In this document: positions 1 through 11,335 of the stretch, piece after piece
Position numbering within the stretch: the stretch's first letter is position 1
Layout: each line of letters starts with the position of its first letter
Source: Metaphire vulgaris
Taxonomy: Eukaryota; Annelida; Clitellata; Crassiclitellata; Megascolecidae
Reading direction: 5' to 3'
Assembly (NCBI GenBank): GCA_018105865.1
Contig: CM030869.1
Span: 3,223,025-3,287,024, forward strand
DNA: 64,000 nt
The notes under the pieces: generated by a model
The model's input: only the letters and a program-made list of their open reading frames with translations
Told to the model about the DNA's origin: nothing
Databases searched by the model: none
Made by a program: the position numbers and the translations under genes

Positions 1-69
1 ATAGATCTTTCTCCTCTGTTGTTGTAACTCGGGTCAGGACAACTGGGCAACAACGATTGAAATTTAGTT

Positions 70-386
70 TTAACGGACATCTGGGTTAACGGACAAAGGG
101 TAACGGGACATCTGGGTAACTCCAGGACATCTGGGGCGGGGGACATTGACATCTGGGGTAACAGGACATCTTCAGTACATCTGGGTAACGGGACATCTGG
201 GAACTTTCTCATCTGGGTAACTCGGGGACATCTGACAACTGGGACATCTGGGTAACGGGACATCTGGGTAACGGGACATCTGGGTAACGGGACATCTGGG
301 TAACGGGACATCTGGGTAACGGGACATCTGGGTAACGGGACATCTGGGTAACGGGACATCTGGGTAACGGGACATCTGGGCCCCGC
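70..386. repeat. 16-bp minisatellite, left arm
   Basis: Tandem copies of a 16-bp unit, GGACATCTGGGTAACG. It is near perfect from about 240 to 385 and degenerate further left. The same unit occurs inverted at 1177-1291, so the two arrays could be the arms of a foldback element about 1.3 kb long. Confidence 0.85.
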
Positions 387-390
387 ACCA

Positions 391-938
391 TCGAACTGGA
401 CTTACGCCTTAATAATAAATGAGGGCTTGTTGTAAAACTTTGGGTGGTCTTCTTTAAGCCTATCATCGGATACAAATTGAGTACAAATTCTTAATGGGAG
501 GTGCTAATTCTTTGATCGTAAATACTGGCTGTCTTTTTGAAGCCTGTTATCGGCTAGAAATTGAATACAAATTCTTAATGGGAGGTGCTGAACTAGCTGC
601 ATGGAGAACAGAACAGAACAACCTATAGTTACTACAGGCTTATATGGACTTAAGAAGAACTAAGAAATCGCTGTATCCCTGCAGGCCTTTATGATGTTAA
701 AGCATAAAACCGGCAAACCAAAATAGTCGTTGCCTATTCTGATTTTGATTTTGATTCAGAAGCAGTTTGCTAATTCTAACGTTAGTATATACATTACAAG
801 TATGGCGGAAAACGATCGGAAAGAAGTAATGTCGCAAAGAAATAAGAAAATGTTAGACGATGGAGGTTTTCTATTTACTTTCCAAAAATATAATTGTGAC
901 GGTAACGTTAAGTTCTGGAGATGTCATAATAATCTTAG
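391..938. other. Unassigned DNA inside the putative foldback
   Basis: No gene is recognised here. A short direct repeat is visible: a stretch ending in aattcttaatgggaggtgct occurs at about 486-505 and again at about 570-589. Open frames in this stretch are short and lack recognisable motifs. Confidence 0.4.
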
Positions 939-940
<2 letters not shown>

Positions 941-981
<41 letters not shown>

Positions 982-1042
982 CGGGGTCAGGGGTAGCCAT
1001 GGACCCGCTTGCCTAGGCGCCACTGAAACTGACGAGCCGGCC

Positions 1043-1090
<48 letters not shown>

Positions 1091-1100
1091 TATATATATA
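941..1100. repeat. Two (AT)n microsatellites
   Basis: Dinucleotide AT/TA runs at about 941-976 and 1044-1100. They are separated by about 65 bp of GC-richer unique sequence. Confidence 0.9.
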
Positions 1101-1176
1101 AGTAAAGGTATATAAATGCATCAACACCATTCATCAACACCAACCATTCATCAACACCATTCTCTCTTTCTCTATT

Positions 1177-1291
1177 GTACGGGGCCCAGATGTCCCGTTA
1201 CCCAGATGTCCCGTTACCCAGATGTCCCGTTACCCAGTTGGCGGGCCCAGTTGTCCGGGGCCCAATCGGCGTTACCCAGTTGTCGCCTCCT
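1177..1291. repeat. 16-bp minisatellite, inverted right arm
   Basis: Three good copies and several degraded copies of the 70-386 unit in reverse complement (CCCGTTACCCAGATGT). A shared phrase, ctcctctgttgtaactc, occurs at about 11 and 1288, but in direct orientation. The outer boundary is therefore not a simple inverted repeat. Confidence 0.75.
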
Positions 1292-1540
1292 CTGTTGTAA
1301 CTCTTAGTTCCTTCCCACATAGCTTAAACTCATGATCTGCTCCCTTGTTCACAATATGCGTCACAGAGCATTTGTCTGTATTAAAACATTTTGCTGCAAC
1401 CCGGGCTATAGTCCTTAGCAACTATCTTTCTCAGAATGGCGACGCCTGGTCTGTAACAGGGAGATCTCTGACTATAACACAAGACCACGTGGTCTGTCTG
1501 ACTTAACTTTGCCCACTGTTTTTGTCAATGTCATTGTAGG

Positions 1541-2707
1541 ATGTCGGAGTTCTGGAAGAGAAAGATGAGAACCTATTTCAAAACGTTCGATTACGACAAA
1601 GATGGTTACATCAGTGAGAAGGATTTCGCTGACATGGCTCGTCGCTTTGCAGAAGCTTATAACGCAAACGATGAGAGAAAGGAAAACCTCATCCAAGTGT
1701 TTATCGATGTATGTTTCAGTTCACATACATTACTGTGTATTGCAATCAGAAATCTGTCTTAATTGTTGTATATTAAATTGCAAAAATTAATGAGAATTTT
1801 GAAATTCCATTTTCTATCATTCCTGTATCACTTCGTACAATTATGCCATTGAGTATATTGTAAAAACCGAAGACTGATTTGATCTGAATAATTTCAGTGG
1901 AAGGTCTTATTTTAAAATTAATTCATCTGCCTTGTTTGATAGATGCTCTCATTCTTATACGAAAATTGGTTTAAAAGTTCGCTCTTCTAGAAATAAGAAA
2001 TATCGCATCCAAATTGTTTGACCTAGAGAGTGCATTTAGTTAATCACCATGGAAAATCCTTTCTTCTTCTTTTCTGTTCATCTCGCGTGTTTATTAGCTG
2101 AATTTTGTAACTCAGAAATGATGTGTGATCAAGTTAATGGCTGAGCTGCGAAAATCTCCCTCTCATATTTCAATTGTGTATATAGCTTAGTGATATTATT
2201 TCGTCTTTGCAAAGGAGCATCAAATCATTCGTTTCGCTACCTTACAGTTCCTTTCTTAAATTCGTATTCACTTGTCCATTCGTTAAACACTCGCTGATTG
2301 TAACCATCTTCATCTGAATCCTTGACTAGGTGTGGAGATTGCTCACGAAAGCCGGAGATGTTGCAAAGGGCGATCGAATGACGGTTCCAATTCTCATCGA
2401 ATCAGTTAAGCAACAGATGTACGACCCGGGATTAATGATCGGCTTCAATCATTTGATTCGTGGTCTTCACGAGTTGCTCGACACCAACCTGGATGGATAT
2501 CTTCAGCCAGACGAGTATCGTAGTTGGTTTAAAAATTTGGGTGTTCCAGAAGGAACTTTCGATGAAAAGTTTGCCTTTGAGGCAATTGATGCCAATGGTG
2601 ATGGGAAATTAAGTATTGGTGAGTTTGTTGCAGCGTTTCTTGATTTTCTGTTTTCTCAGGATGAGAGCAGTCCGAACAAATTCTACTTTGGACCATTGGT
2701 CGATTGA
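1541..2707 (+). CDS. Sarcoplasmic calcium-binding protein, copy 1
   Basis: Two coding exons, 1541-1708 (56 codons) and 2330-2707 (125 codons plus stop), joined in phase 0 (gat|gtatgt ... gactag|gtg), give 181 residues. From memory it resembles annelid (Nereis) SCP, about 174 residues: the N-terminus reads MSEFWKRKMRTYFKTFDYDK and the C-terminus FGPLVD. EF1 loop at residues 17-28 (D-Y-D-K-D-G...), degenerate EF2 near 64-75, EF3 loop 107-118 (D-T-N-L-D-G...E) and EF4 loop 143-154 (D-A-N-G-D-G...E). SCPs are soluble cytoplasmic Ca2+/Mg2+ buffers of invertebrate muscle and neurons. The ATG lies one base after a consensus acceptor (gtcattgtag), implying an upstream untranslated exon or trans-splicing. 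Tryptophan opens exon 2 as in the other copies. Luciferin-binding and calexcitin-like proteins are related alternatives, but the N-terminal match favours SCP. Confidence 0.9.
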
Positions 2708-2964
2708 AGCACAATACAAATTGTCCACTGCTTTACATTTATCAAAGCGCTTAATTGACTAAATAGCTCTGCTAATTGTTCGATTTTGGGTTGGGTCTTG
2801 ACTTTGAATTCGGCTATAAATTATGTTCTAAAAGTTAGAACTAAAATAATAATTGTAAAAGTGCGATAACATTGGCTTATAATAATATTTCAGTTACTTT
2901 CATGTGCATGCTTTTTTTATCAGGAAAGATATTTTAATTTAGTACAGCTTCGTTCTATTTAGCA

Positions 2965-2970
2965 AATAAA
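2965..2970 (+). terminator. Polyadenylation signal, SCP copy 1
   Basis: AATAAA (overlapping aaataaataaat) lies about 260 bp after the stop. The phrase ggcaaataaataa recurs at similar distances behind copies 4, 5 and 6, which supports this as the shared 3' end. Confidence 0.6.
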
Positions 2971-3029
2971 TAAATCATGCTTTATATCATGCTTTATATC
3001 TTATATCTTGCTTAACGTAGGATTTCAAA

Positions 3030-3660
3030 ATAAAGAGGTTATCATCCTCAATAGTTTCTTGTGTATTTGATTTTTTCGCTGTAACAAACCTGTTGGTCCT
3101 TGACTACATTAAGAAATTGCGATAGTTTTGAGGGTTTTTTAATTTATTTTAATTTTTACATTATATGTAATATGCGTATTCCTCCGGCGTACTTGTATTC
3201 GATGCAGCACCTGCTGCTTAATTGCGCAGTTTCAAAATCGTTTGTGGAAAATAAATGAATTTTATTAAAATTTATTCTATTCGGTCTATTCCATCCTCAT
3301 GTTCGTCACAGTATAATAATGTAACCGATCAAAACATTATATTACATATTACATATTAAATTTCAACAGTTTTGAGGGGTTTTAAAATTTATTTTCTCTT
3401 CGGTCCACGATAATGCAACATTTTTCTTAAGGATCCCATTTCGAAAGCTTCAAATCATTCCCTTATGACTTTAGCGATCGCCCTAGTTTCCGCATCATAT
3501 AACATGACAGGCCAAACAATGGTGCAGCATTCCAGAACACTTGCCTTGCTTTTGTTGCTAAATTTTCGATTGCTACTATGTACTTTGGAGTTACAAAGAC
3601 TGTTTTGGTCATTCATTGGTAGATAGATTAGTTTTATTGGCGCCTAAGCCGTTTGCATAT
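3030..3660. repeat. Diverged repeat block, paralogous to 5400-5765
   Basis: The block shares tatcatcctcaatagtttct-like text and the embedded LINE fragment with 5400-5765 in direct orientation. Inside it, 3171-3250 is an inverted copy of 5042-5130, while 3280-3345 is a direct copy of 4981-5040. The area has been rearranged by duplication plus inversion. Confidence 0.6.
3394..3620 (-). mobile_element. LINE reverse-transcriptase C-terminal fragment
   Basis: The minus strand reads VLECCTIVWPVMLYDAETRA and, after a premature stop, FEAFEMGSLRKML. This is a degenerate version of the LLYGCETW / RLEAFEMW region downstream of non-LTR reverse transcriptases. It has stops and is a fossil. Confidence 0.6.
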
Positions 3661-3981
3661 ATTGCTGCTTGAATACTTTGTCATAATATAAAATTTATCC
3701 AGAGAAATATTCATCAAACCAGACCATAATTTATTAATCTAAGTACTTGAACAAGAATGCTACATATGCGACTGATGGAACTCATGATGCCCAAGGAGAG
3801 GAAGAGCCCGGAAAGCGAGAAGAGAAGAGGAGATGAACGTCTCCGACTCCTATCTCTCGCTCCCAGCCAAATCGCATTTTCTCCTTATGTCCGCTAAACA
3901 TAGAAGCTCATCGCTTGTAGAGCATCGCCTTAGTCTTCACCTGACCCAATCGGACTTTTCAACGCACATCGATCTCATTCC

Positions 3982-4062
3982 TTAGCCCCTTAACTGGGGA
4001 TCCCGGATATATCCGTCCGTTTTACATTGAGTTACAGTTAAATACACGGTTAAGGGGTTAAG
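3982..4062. mobile_element. 80-bp TTAA-type miniature element, copy 1
   Basis: Starts CCCCTTAACTGGGGATCC and ends CACGGTTAAGGGGTTAAG. It has short inverted ends (CCCCTTAAC) and TTAA or near-TTAA flanks. Other copies are at 4429, 22167, 33024 and 53034. TTAA targets suggest a piggyBac-like mover, but no transposase is seen. Confidence 0.65.
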
Positions 4063-4428
4063 ACTTAAGTCGATCTCTGTCGATCAGTCACTCGTCGGCA
4101 CACAACGCTAGGGTTAGGGAATACGGTATTGACAGTAGTGGTATTAAATGTATTCTCAAGCACACTTCGTGATAACGCATTGTTGCTTTACGAATAATAA
4201 TAGGCAAGCCATAAGAACCAATTTTAAAACACAAATAAATTAATAAAGCATAAATGGATCCATAACTCTCAATACTTAAGGATACTAGAAAGAAGAAAGA
4301 GGGAAAGAGACAGACAGATAATAGGAAAACATGGATATTGATACAACAAAAACTATGATATGCGCAGTCCCGTGCCTCAAGTGTGCAAATCGCTGGCTAC
4401 AGGAGTGATCAGAGGCTATAAACTGCCA

Positions 4429-4510
4429 TTAACCCCCTAACTGGGTGCCCCGAGTAACGCTCGTCCATTTTACATTGAGTTACAAATAGTTGCCCAGTTA
4501 AGGGGTTAAG
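4429..4510. mobile_element. 80-bp TTAA-type miniature element, copy 2
   Basis: Second copy in the same orientation, about 370 bp from the first. TTAA is retained on both sides (attaaccccc and aggggttaag). Confidence 0.65.
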
Positions 4511-4773
4511 AAGATGAGAAAGCTGAATTGGTTACAAGTAAAAATGATTTATCAAGTTGAGGACTTAGCATTCTTGGTATTCCTATCGATCCTTTTCTGT
4601 TATGAATCCAAATTGGTCTTCTTCCAGTAAAACAGGGCTTATATTTGGTGTTCCAGTCTTCTTGGCAATGCCTTCTGCAACAGTTTTTTAAATATGCAGC
4701 TTGCGTTAGAATGTTTTAACCCGACGAATGAACAGCGCACATGTGAAGGGTATGGTCAGGGCGATGTCGATAA

Positions 4774-4956
4774 CACACACACACACACACACACATGGTC
4801 AGTGAGAGCGAGAGAGAGATGGAGAGAGAGGGATAGAGAGGGATAGAGAGGGAGAGAGAGGGAGAGAGATGGAGAGAGAGGGAGAGAGAGGGATAGAGAG
4901 GGAGAGAGAGGGAGAGAGAGGGAGAGAGAGGGAGAGAGAGGGAGAGAGAGAGAGAT
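4774..4956. repeat. (CA)n plus GA-rich low complexity
   Basis: (AC)n at 4774-4794 is followed by an imperfect (GAGAGG/GATAGAGAGG)n tract at about 4801-4956. The apparent Ser/Leu-Pro open frames across it are artefacts of the repeat. Confidence 0.9.
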
Positions 4957-5041
4957 AGAGTTGTACATATTTGTATTTGAATTCCATCCTCATGTTCGTC
5001 ACAGCATAATTATAATGTAACCAATCAAAACAGTTAGAATG

Positions 5042-5130
5042 CATTTATTTTCCACAAACGATTTTGAAACTGCGCAATTAAGCAGCAGGTGCTGTATCGA
5101 ATACAGGTACGCTGGAGGAATACTCAAAAA
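5042..5130. repeat. Inverted copy of 3171-3250
   Basis: Contains cacaaacgattttgaaactg and gcagcaggtgctg, the reverse complement of the block at 3171-3250. The function is unknown. Confidence 0.6.
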
Positions 5131-5514
5131 CAACGGAAACACACAGAGGACGTGAAAATGAAAATAAATAGAGGTCTCAAACAATGGGAATAATGATAAC
5201 ATTATGGAGGAACAAAAACAACCATGAATACAAAGATGTAGCGGTTGAACCCCATTTCAGAAGAAGAGAGATGACCTTTTCTGTTTTTTGCTTGTCACCA
5301 CACTTCAGAAGGAAGTTAAGCCCTTTTTCCCCACACCGGGTGACACCAAGCTTTTTTCCGCACCGGGTGTCCTTTATTGAAATTTGTCACAGTTGGCAAC
5401 CCTAAAATCATCCTCAATTGTTTCCTGCGTATTCTATTTTTGCACTGTAATAAATCAGCGTGTCCTTGGCTACATGTTAAGTTTCAACAGTTTTGAAGAT
5501 AATTCAATTTTTCT

Positions 5515-5735
5515 ATTCGTTCCATGGCAATTCAACAGTTTTCTTAAGAAAGTCATCTCGACATCTTCAAGTAGGCTATTTTCTTCGTGACTTCAATGAT
5601 CGTCCATGTTTCAGCTACATATAACATGACAAGCCAAATAGTTTGTAGCATTCGAGAACTCCTATCTTGGTTCTGTTGCTAAATCATTGGCTGTTAATAT
5701 GTGCTTTGGAGTGACAAAGGCTGTTTTGGTCATTC
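5515..5735 (-). mobile_element. LINE fragment, sister of 3394-3620
   Basis: Same degenerate reverse-transcriptase tail on the minus strand (GLSCYM region, aligned with 3394-3620). It is flanked on the right by tttattggcgcctagg, as is the first copy. Not coding. Confidence 0.5.
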
Positions 5736-5768
5736 ATCGAGGGTAGATTGACTTTATTGGCGCCTAGG

Positions 5769-5769
<1 letters not shown>

Positions 5770-5822
<53 letters not shown>
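5770..5822. repeat. (AT)n microsatellite
   Basis: About 26 AT dinucleotides, directly after the shared phrase ttggcgcctaggtc. Confidence 0.95.
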
Positions 5823-5825
<3 letters not shown>

Positions 5826-6380
5826 GGATACGGCAAGGTCTTCGGTCTTTCTTGCGGTAAGAATTGAGAAACATGAGAAAATCTATTACAGGAATCTCTT
5901 TTGTCGCCGTCTGTGTAATAGAGACATAGACTTTAGTTATAACTTGCTTCAACTTTCAGCTGTCTTACCCTTTGCCATAGATATAGGCTACGCTATCTCA
6001 TGGACTCATGCATTGCCAATTTCCTGATTTTCTAATTCAAACAGAATCTGAGTTTCCAGACCTACCTTACTATACATTAGTAGGATGGCTTAGCTGTGGG
6101 AAAATGCTGTCTCGATTGTTTAATCGTCGAAGTGAGATTGAAATATGCTTAAATGACAGGAACAGTCCACTGGTGTTGCTCGCACAAAGTGAATGGAGTT
6201 GAAAATTAGCATTTTAACAGAAATAATCGTGCATTTTGATTATTATAGTATCCGAAAACAAGGTTAAGCGGCACTCATCTGCGATTTGAACTCCCAAGAT
6301 TAAAGCGTTGCGTCATAAATTGGCACCTTTCGAGATAAAACAGTGTGAAAGTTACAGAGTAACTGAATGAAACAGTTTTT
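5823..6380. other. No recognisable feature
   Basis: About 550 bp of ordinary A+T-rich DNA. The short open frames here have no motif I recognise. Confidence 0.4.
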
Positions 6381-6383
6381 ACA

Positions 6384-6555
6384 TTGTATATTGCAAAATT
6401 GTGTCATTTGTAGATACAAAGACAAGAAGACACAGAAGGAGAAAGTAGGAACAACCCGACAAGCGGGCAAGAGGGCAAAGACTGAGCCTACATAGCAAGG
6501 CAATAATGTGAATTAATGGATTGATGAAACATATTGATTCTCAGACCGTACTGTA
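6384..6555. repeat. Dispersed repeat shared with 62485-62625
   Basis: Text such as acattgtatattgcaaaatt and the following gaggacacgaagataagaag-like region recur inside the last MCTP intron at about 62485-62625. Only two copies are seen in the window and the type is unknown. Confidence 0.6.
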
Positions 6556-6615
6556 GCACTCCAAACTCTGTTATAATATTATTATTATTACTATTATTAT
6601 TATTATTAGTTAGAA

Positions 6616-6895
6616 GGGAAGTTAGCAGAGTGATAACAACGTTGGACGATGGAGCAGGAGGTCGCGGGTTCGAGTCTCGCAGAAGCCCTAAAGGTCGACT
6701 CAGCCTTTTTCGCGGTGGTAAAATGAGGAGCAGTGTTAAAAATCTCTGCGATAAGTCAAACAGGTACGCTATGCGATACACTAGCCCCGTATCCGTGGCA
6801 TTGCACGCCTGGCTGAGGGCTATAGAAACGGAGATCAGCGCCGCCTTATGAGCCCGTGAGGCTCGGGGAAGGACTTTGACTTTTTCTTTTTGATT
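6616..6895 (+). mobile_element. tRNA-derived SINE, type B
   Basis: The head gggaagttagcagagtgat is A-box-like and GGTTCGAGTC (about 6667-6676) is a B box, as in Pol III tRNA promoters. The body ends with the tail phrase gcccgtgaggctcggggaag and a T-rich end. Shares head and type-B body with 49175-49458. The head also matches 24606, 35304 and 60866, whose 3' body differs (type A). Confidence 0.8.
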
Positions 6896-7095
6896 ATTAC
6901 TATATTATTATTACTATATTGTTATTATATTTATTCTTAATTTTTATTATAAGGAGATCGAGCATTACTGAAATGCTTACTGTATATCAAGATCCTATTT
7001 TTAATCTTTGAAGGCCTACTGTAAAACATGCTCTTCTAACCAGTATCGTCCATAGCATTCAGACTCTAAAATCCCCTTGCCATTGTAATTCTTGG

Positions 7096-7274
7096 TCAGT
7101 GTTTATTCTAGCCACCTTGACATTGGAGGGATTTTGAAATGTTTGGGGGGACAAGGTCTGAGTCTCCACACTTTTGGGGGGTGTGAAATTTTCATTCCCC
7201 AGCCAACTAAAAAATTTGGGCGATTTTAAAACTTAGGGGGAATTCCCCCCAGAGAAGGCCTAGAATAAACACTG
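7096..7274. mobile_element. hAT-like MITE, CAGTGTTTATTCTAG family
   Basis: Inverted ends (CAGTGTTTATTCTAG ... CTAGAATAAACACTG) are flanked by an 8-bp duplication differing at one base (attcttgg / gttcttgg). The interior is G/C-homopolymer rich. Family members lie at 20946, 34961, 38525 and 42388. Confidence 0.8.
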
Positions 7275-7478
7275 GTTCTTGGCATTTCACAGTTAAAAGG
7301 CAGCCAGTTAGTTTGTCTCTATTGCTAACAAGTACTAGAAGCTTCCTATAGATTAAATTCCGAAGAATCACAGCCTATCTGAAAGGCAAATTATATTTGA
7401 TACAATTTAATCAGAGAATACACAAGAAACTGTGGAGAATGAAGTCATCTTTATTTTGAAATTATATGTCAAGAATGA

Positions 7479-7488
7479 TTTATTTATT
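7479..7488 (-). terminator. Polyadenylation signal, SCP copy 2
   Basis: On the minus strand, gcaaataaataaat about 230 bp downstream of the copy 2 stop. Same phrase as behind the other copies. Confidence 0.6.
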
Positions 7489-7716
7489 TGCTAAACATAG
7501 AAAGAAACTGCATAAGACGAAGATCTCGCTAATGGCAAAAATATGCAACTGAAAGCAAACGAAGTTATTTATAAGCACAATCTCTAGAACGTTTCAAACA
7601 AAAGCACAACCCATCACCGAATAGACTCAATTGCAACTCTACTTAGTCAACTAATTGATTTCGCAATTTCCAAGTTCTAATTCTGATGTTTTCATGATAG
7701 ACATTGATGTTGTGTT

Positions 7717-9119
7717 TCAATCGACCAGCGGACCGAAGTAAAATTTCTTTGCACTTGACTCATCCTGGGAAAACATAAAATCTAGGAAACCTGCAACCAA
7801 CTCATCAATGCTTAATTTTCCATCCTTGTTAACATCGATAGCCTCAAAAGCAGACGTCTCATCGAAAGTTCCTTCGGGAACACCCAAATTTTTGAACAAC
7901 ATCTTGTACTCGTTTGGCTGAATATATCCATCTAGGTCGACATCCATAAACCCGTGCATGATACGAACCATATGATCGTGATGGATGACTACTCCTGGAT
8001 CGTACATCTGTTGTTTCATTGACTCGATGAGGATTTTAACTGTCAGGCGATCGCCTTTTTCAATATCTCCAGCTTTCATGTACATTCTCCACAGCTAGTC
8101 AAAAATTCCGAAAAGGATATATTCATCTTTTAATGTTGAAAGAAGATAAGAGATATCCATGGGCCCGCTTTAGAACCCAATTCAACCCAACCCATCAAAT
8201 CTCCTACCCAACCCAACCTATGCCGGTAATAGAGTTACTTGACCCAGCCTACCATAATACATAGCAATTTATTAAACCATGACTTAGTTTCTGACCCAAC
8301 CCACCATTAATATGGAAAAGTTTGACCCAACCGAACCCAATCCAAACCTACACATGGGTTAGCAAATTCCAAGTATATCTCTAAGGAAGATACAAGAACA
8401 TGCGATTTAAAGTATAGAACAGTGATAGAGCAATGAATTGACTTGATGCTTCATTACACAGATGAAATAACATCACCTAGTAATATTCACAATTGAGGGT
8501 TTGAAAATGGATCACACGTCAAACGCTAATTTGCAATCAAGCGTTTCTTCTAATCAGCTTTTACATTTACAAGGACGGGCAAAATAATTAATTAGCATAA
8601 TTAATAATTACTTGTGAGCCAATATTTCACGCAGCGGCAGCACATCGTATGAATTTTCCGACATGCCCAGCAAGTTGGACAATATACTCTTTGAATATAT
8701 TTTCGCCAAGTTATGAGAGAGTTCACGAGGCTTGGCACATACTGTACAGTGTATAATGAATATATTAAATCTATTGATATCATTGAGATATCTCTAAATC
8801 CATTAATTCTATTAAATTATGCTGATTATGTAACTATGAATCGAATTATTCTTAGATTCTTATATATTTTTCAATGTTAGAAGATGCAACTAAGTCAAAT
8901 TTCTGATTGCAAAATGCAGTACAACAATAGCCAATGCGAATTGAAACATACTTTGACAAATATTTGGATGAAGTCTTCCTTTCTCTCATCATTTGCTTTG
9001 TAAGCTTCTGCAAAGCGACGGGCCATTTCAACGAAGTCTTTCTCACTGATGTAACCATCTTTGTCGTAATCCCACGTTTTGAAATAGGTCCTCATCTTTC
9101 TCTTCCAGAATTCCGACAT
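7717..9119 (-). CDS. Sarcoplasmic calcium-binding protein, copy 2 (inverted)
   Basis: The only cluster member on the minus strand. Exon 1 is 9119-8952 and exon 2 is 8094-7717, joined in phase 0 (aaa|gtatgt; acceptor tgactag|ctg, so exon 2 starts L-W-R rather than V-W-R). It encodes 181 residues. EF1 loop D-Y-D-K-D-G, EF3 loop D-V-D-L-D-G...N-E and EF4 loop D-V-N-K-D-G...D-E are all canonical; EF2 is degenerate. The C-terminus FYFGPLVD matches copy 1. The ATG again follows a gtcatcgtag acceptor by one base. The intron is only 857 bp and lacks the large insertions of copies 5 and 7. Predicted soluble calcium buffer. Confidence 0.9.
8157..8365. repeat. CCAAC-rich element in the copy 2 intron border
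   Basis: Multiple cccaacccaac-like phrases between ccatgggcccgc and acacatgggtt. Looks like a degenerate miniature element with low-complexity interior, just outside exon 2 of the inverted gene. Confidence 0.4.
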
Positions 9120-9204
9120 TCTACGATGACATTGACAAAATATCCAATAGGGTTTTTACAACGTTTTAGCATGGAGTTTAAGCAACTTAGGAAATACATG
9201 TTAT

Positions 9205-9735
9205 CAGTGATGGGCAGTATCTTAGATACATGTATCTGTATACGTATCTAAGATGCAAAGACTGTATATTTGACAATGTATCTAGATACTTTAATGTATC
9301 GGTATCTTGTATCTGTATCTCAGATGCAATTGATCTGTATCTAGTATCTTCTGACTGCTTCAAGATACAAGATACTGAAAATCTACTGTACAAAGTAAAG
9401 AAACAGGAGCAGTTACAGTAGTCACCACAGGCCATGAGCATGTTGAATCGAATTGCTTATTATTCAGGCTGATTCATGCTCAACCTGTTATTATTTGGTT
9501 CTTACATACATGCCATGTAATTAATTGATTAATTGTCTAACTCTAAATCAAAGAGCAAATATATACAGTAGGTCTATGGTCTAAGCGTGCAGCCCACATT
9601 ACAACCGGAAGTGAATAATAATAAACTATTGCTGTAACTAGTTAAGAAACAAAGTAGTTAAACTATTGCTTCAACTAAATGTTTCCAGTTAAACTAATAG
9701 TTATAAATATTTTAGTTAACTAGTGCCCATCACTG
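9205..9735. mobile_element. hAT-like element, CAGTGATGGGC ends
   Basis: Ends CAGTGATGGGC and GCCCATCACTG are perfect inverted repeats. The left interior is full of gtatctagatac-type phrases and the right interior of aactagttaa phrases. The element at 42725-43295 has related ends and another low-complexity interior. Confidence 0.65.
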
Positions 9736-9739
9736 CTTT

Positions 9740-10525
9740 TCTCTGACTATTTCCTTAGCAGACCTCCAGCGAACTGTAGATTCTCAGCGTTTATTGACAC
9801 TAAATTGTTTCGTCTGATCAACTTTGCTTTAAATCAACGGCATATGTGAGAGACCGTGTGCGAAATCAGTCATTATCGTTATGCAACAGAACCAAAGCAT
9901 TTGTCGTAAATCAAAAAATTTGCTGGCATATATGTTTGTATCTAACTGCTGTCTTGACAGTTTCACGACTGTTGCAGGCCAAACGCAAAATGAAATCGAC
10001 ATTTCGTTATTGATTCCATGAACCATATATCAAGATTCACGAATTACTGAAACAAAGAGCAATAACAAATTGCTGGACTACAATAGCTGCAATATGTGAG
10101 AATTGAGTCAATATCGATTCATAATAAATTCAGTCGATTACAACCGTGTTTATGGACGCCAACCTGAATATGCAATCAATCAATCAATAAACTTCTATGG
10201 CGCCACTATCATAATGCCCAGGGCATCAGCCGATGGCGCACCAAATCCAAATAGAATTAGAGCCAGGTCAATCCGGAAGATCAGTCAGAACAGCAGTACA
10301 TACAATTCGTAAATAATAAATAAATAAGTTTAATATTGCATTGTCACTGTGTTATGTTGGTTCTTTGAAACATCAGAATTATTGAAATATTGTAGATAGT
10401 AAAGATTGAGAAGACAGATAGTAAGCCCTAGAGAGTGAGTAAAACCTATGCCAAACATCTAGGTCGAACGACCACGTGACCTACCGTGAGATTAAGCACC
10501 TGTATTGAGTATTAAGTTAAAGAGA
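9740..10525. other. Unassigned spacer
   Basis: No gene recognised. It contains caatcaatcaatcaataaac at about 10175-10195 followed by tatggcgccactatcataat, which looks like the end of a retroelement. Nothing else is supported. Confidence 0.35.
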
Positions 10526-10651
10526 TCCGTTGTTTGCGCACCAGCAGTATGCGCACCAAGTTAAGTTTCAACGGTTAATAACATTGCGAACAAATACCTT
10601 GCATTCCTTTATAGCCTTTCCTTTATAGCTTGACCGCTGGTCTCTGGCTTA

Positions 10652-11061
10652 GGGGCTGTCCATTAATTATGTCAACAATTTTTGGGCAATTTTTGAAACC
10701 CTCCCCTTGTCAACAACTGTCAACTTTCACTTACCCCCCTCCATAATTACGTCAACAACTCTTGACCCTCCCCCCACAAGATCAATGACAGGTCCCAATA
10801 ACAAGGTTATTATTTTGTGGTGATGATCATTTCTTCCCTTTTTTCCTCATCGAGTGTCAAATTGTGGTGGTGATTACCTTTTTTCTAATGCTTTTTTCCA
10901 TTGTAATAAGTAGTATTCTATGAAATTTCCTATTTCTTGATTATTTAAAAAAAGTGAAATTGTTGACGTCAACTTCTCTTGACCCTCCTCCCCTGTCAAC
11001 AACGGTCAAACTTTTCCAAACCCCTCCCCCTAAATTGTTGACGTAATTAATGGACAGCCTC
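10652..11061. mobile_element. TIR element, GGGCTGTCCATTAATTA family
   Basis: Left end GGGGCTGTCCATTAATTA, right end TAATTAATGGACAGCC. The interior has paired strings of gtcaacaactgtcaa. Related copies lie at 32702-33023 (truncated), 41431-42055 and 54650-55081. The superfamily is not assigned. Confidence 0.75.
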
Positions 11062-11064
11062 TTA

Positions 11065-11335
11065 GGGGTCGTCCATAAATGACGTAACGCGTCTAGGGGT
11101 GGGGGTCAGGAAATTTGTTACGAAGTGTGACTAGGGGAAGGAGTTCAAAGAGGTCTCAATACCTTGTTTCCATAACCCTAACCCTAACCCGATAATGAGT
11201 TATCATTGGGGGGACCGGAAAGGGGTGGGGTGGTAGTTGCCCGTGCCTTCATTTCTTCTTGCCCTCGTCACACTTCGTAACAAATTTCCTGACTCCTCCC
11301 CCCTAGGCGCATTACGTCATTTATGGACGACCCCT
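11065..11335. mobile_element. TIR element, GGGGTCGTCCATAAATGACG family
   Basis: Left AGGGGTCGTCCATAAATGAC, right GTCATTTATGGACGACCCCT. The arms extend inward through caggaaatttgttacgaagt and its complement. The loop contains three telomere-like CCCTAA units (about 11177-11196). Larger relatives lie at 17096, 30921 and 36337. Confidence 0.75.

Noticed and set aside
70..386. Regular repeats as a CRISPR-like array
   Set aside because: Direct 16-bp tandem units without spacers, in an intron-containing animal genome.
6616..6700. Plus-strand tRNA gene at the SINE heads
   Set aside because: The same head recurs at five places with two different long bodies; no acceptor stem.
11177..11196. Telomere repeat (CCCTAA)3
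   Set aside because: Only three units, inside the loop of a TIR element; a similar short run sits in the foldback at 21455. No sign of a chromosome end.
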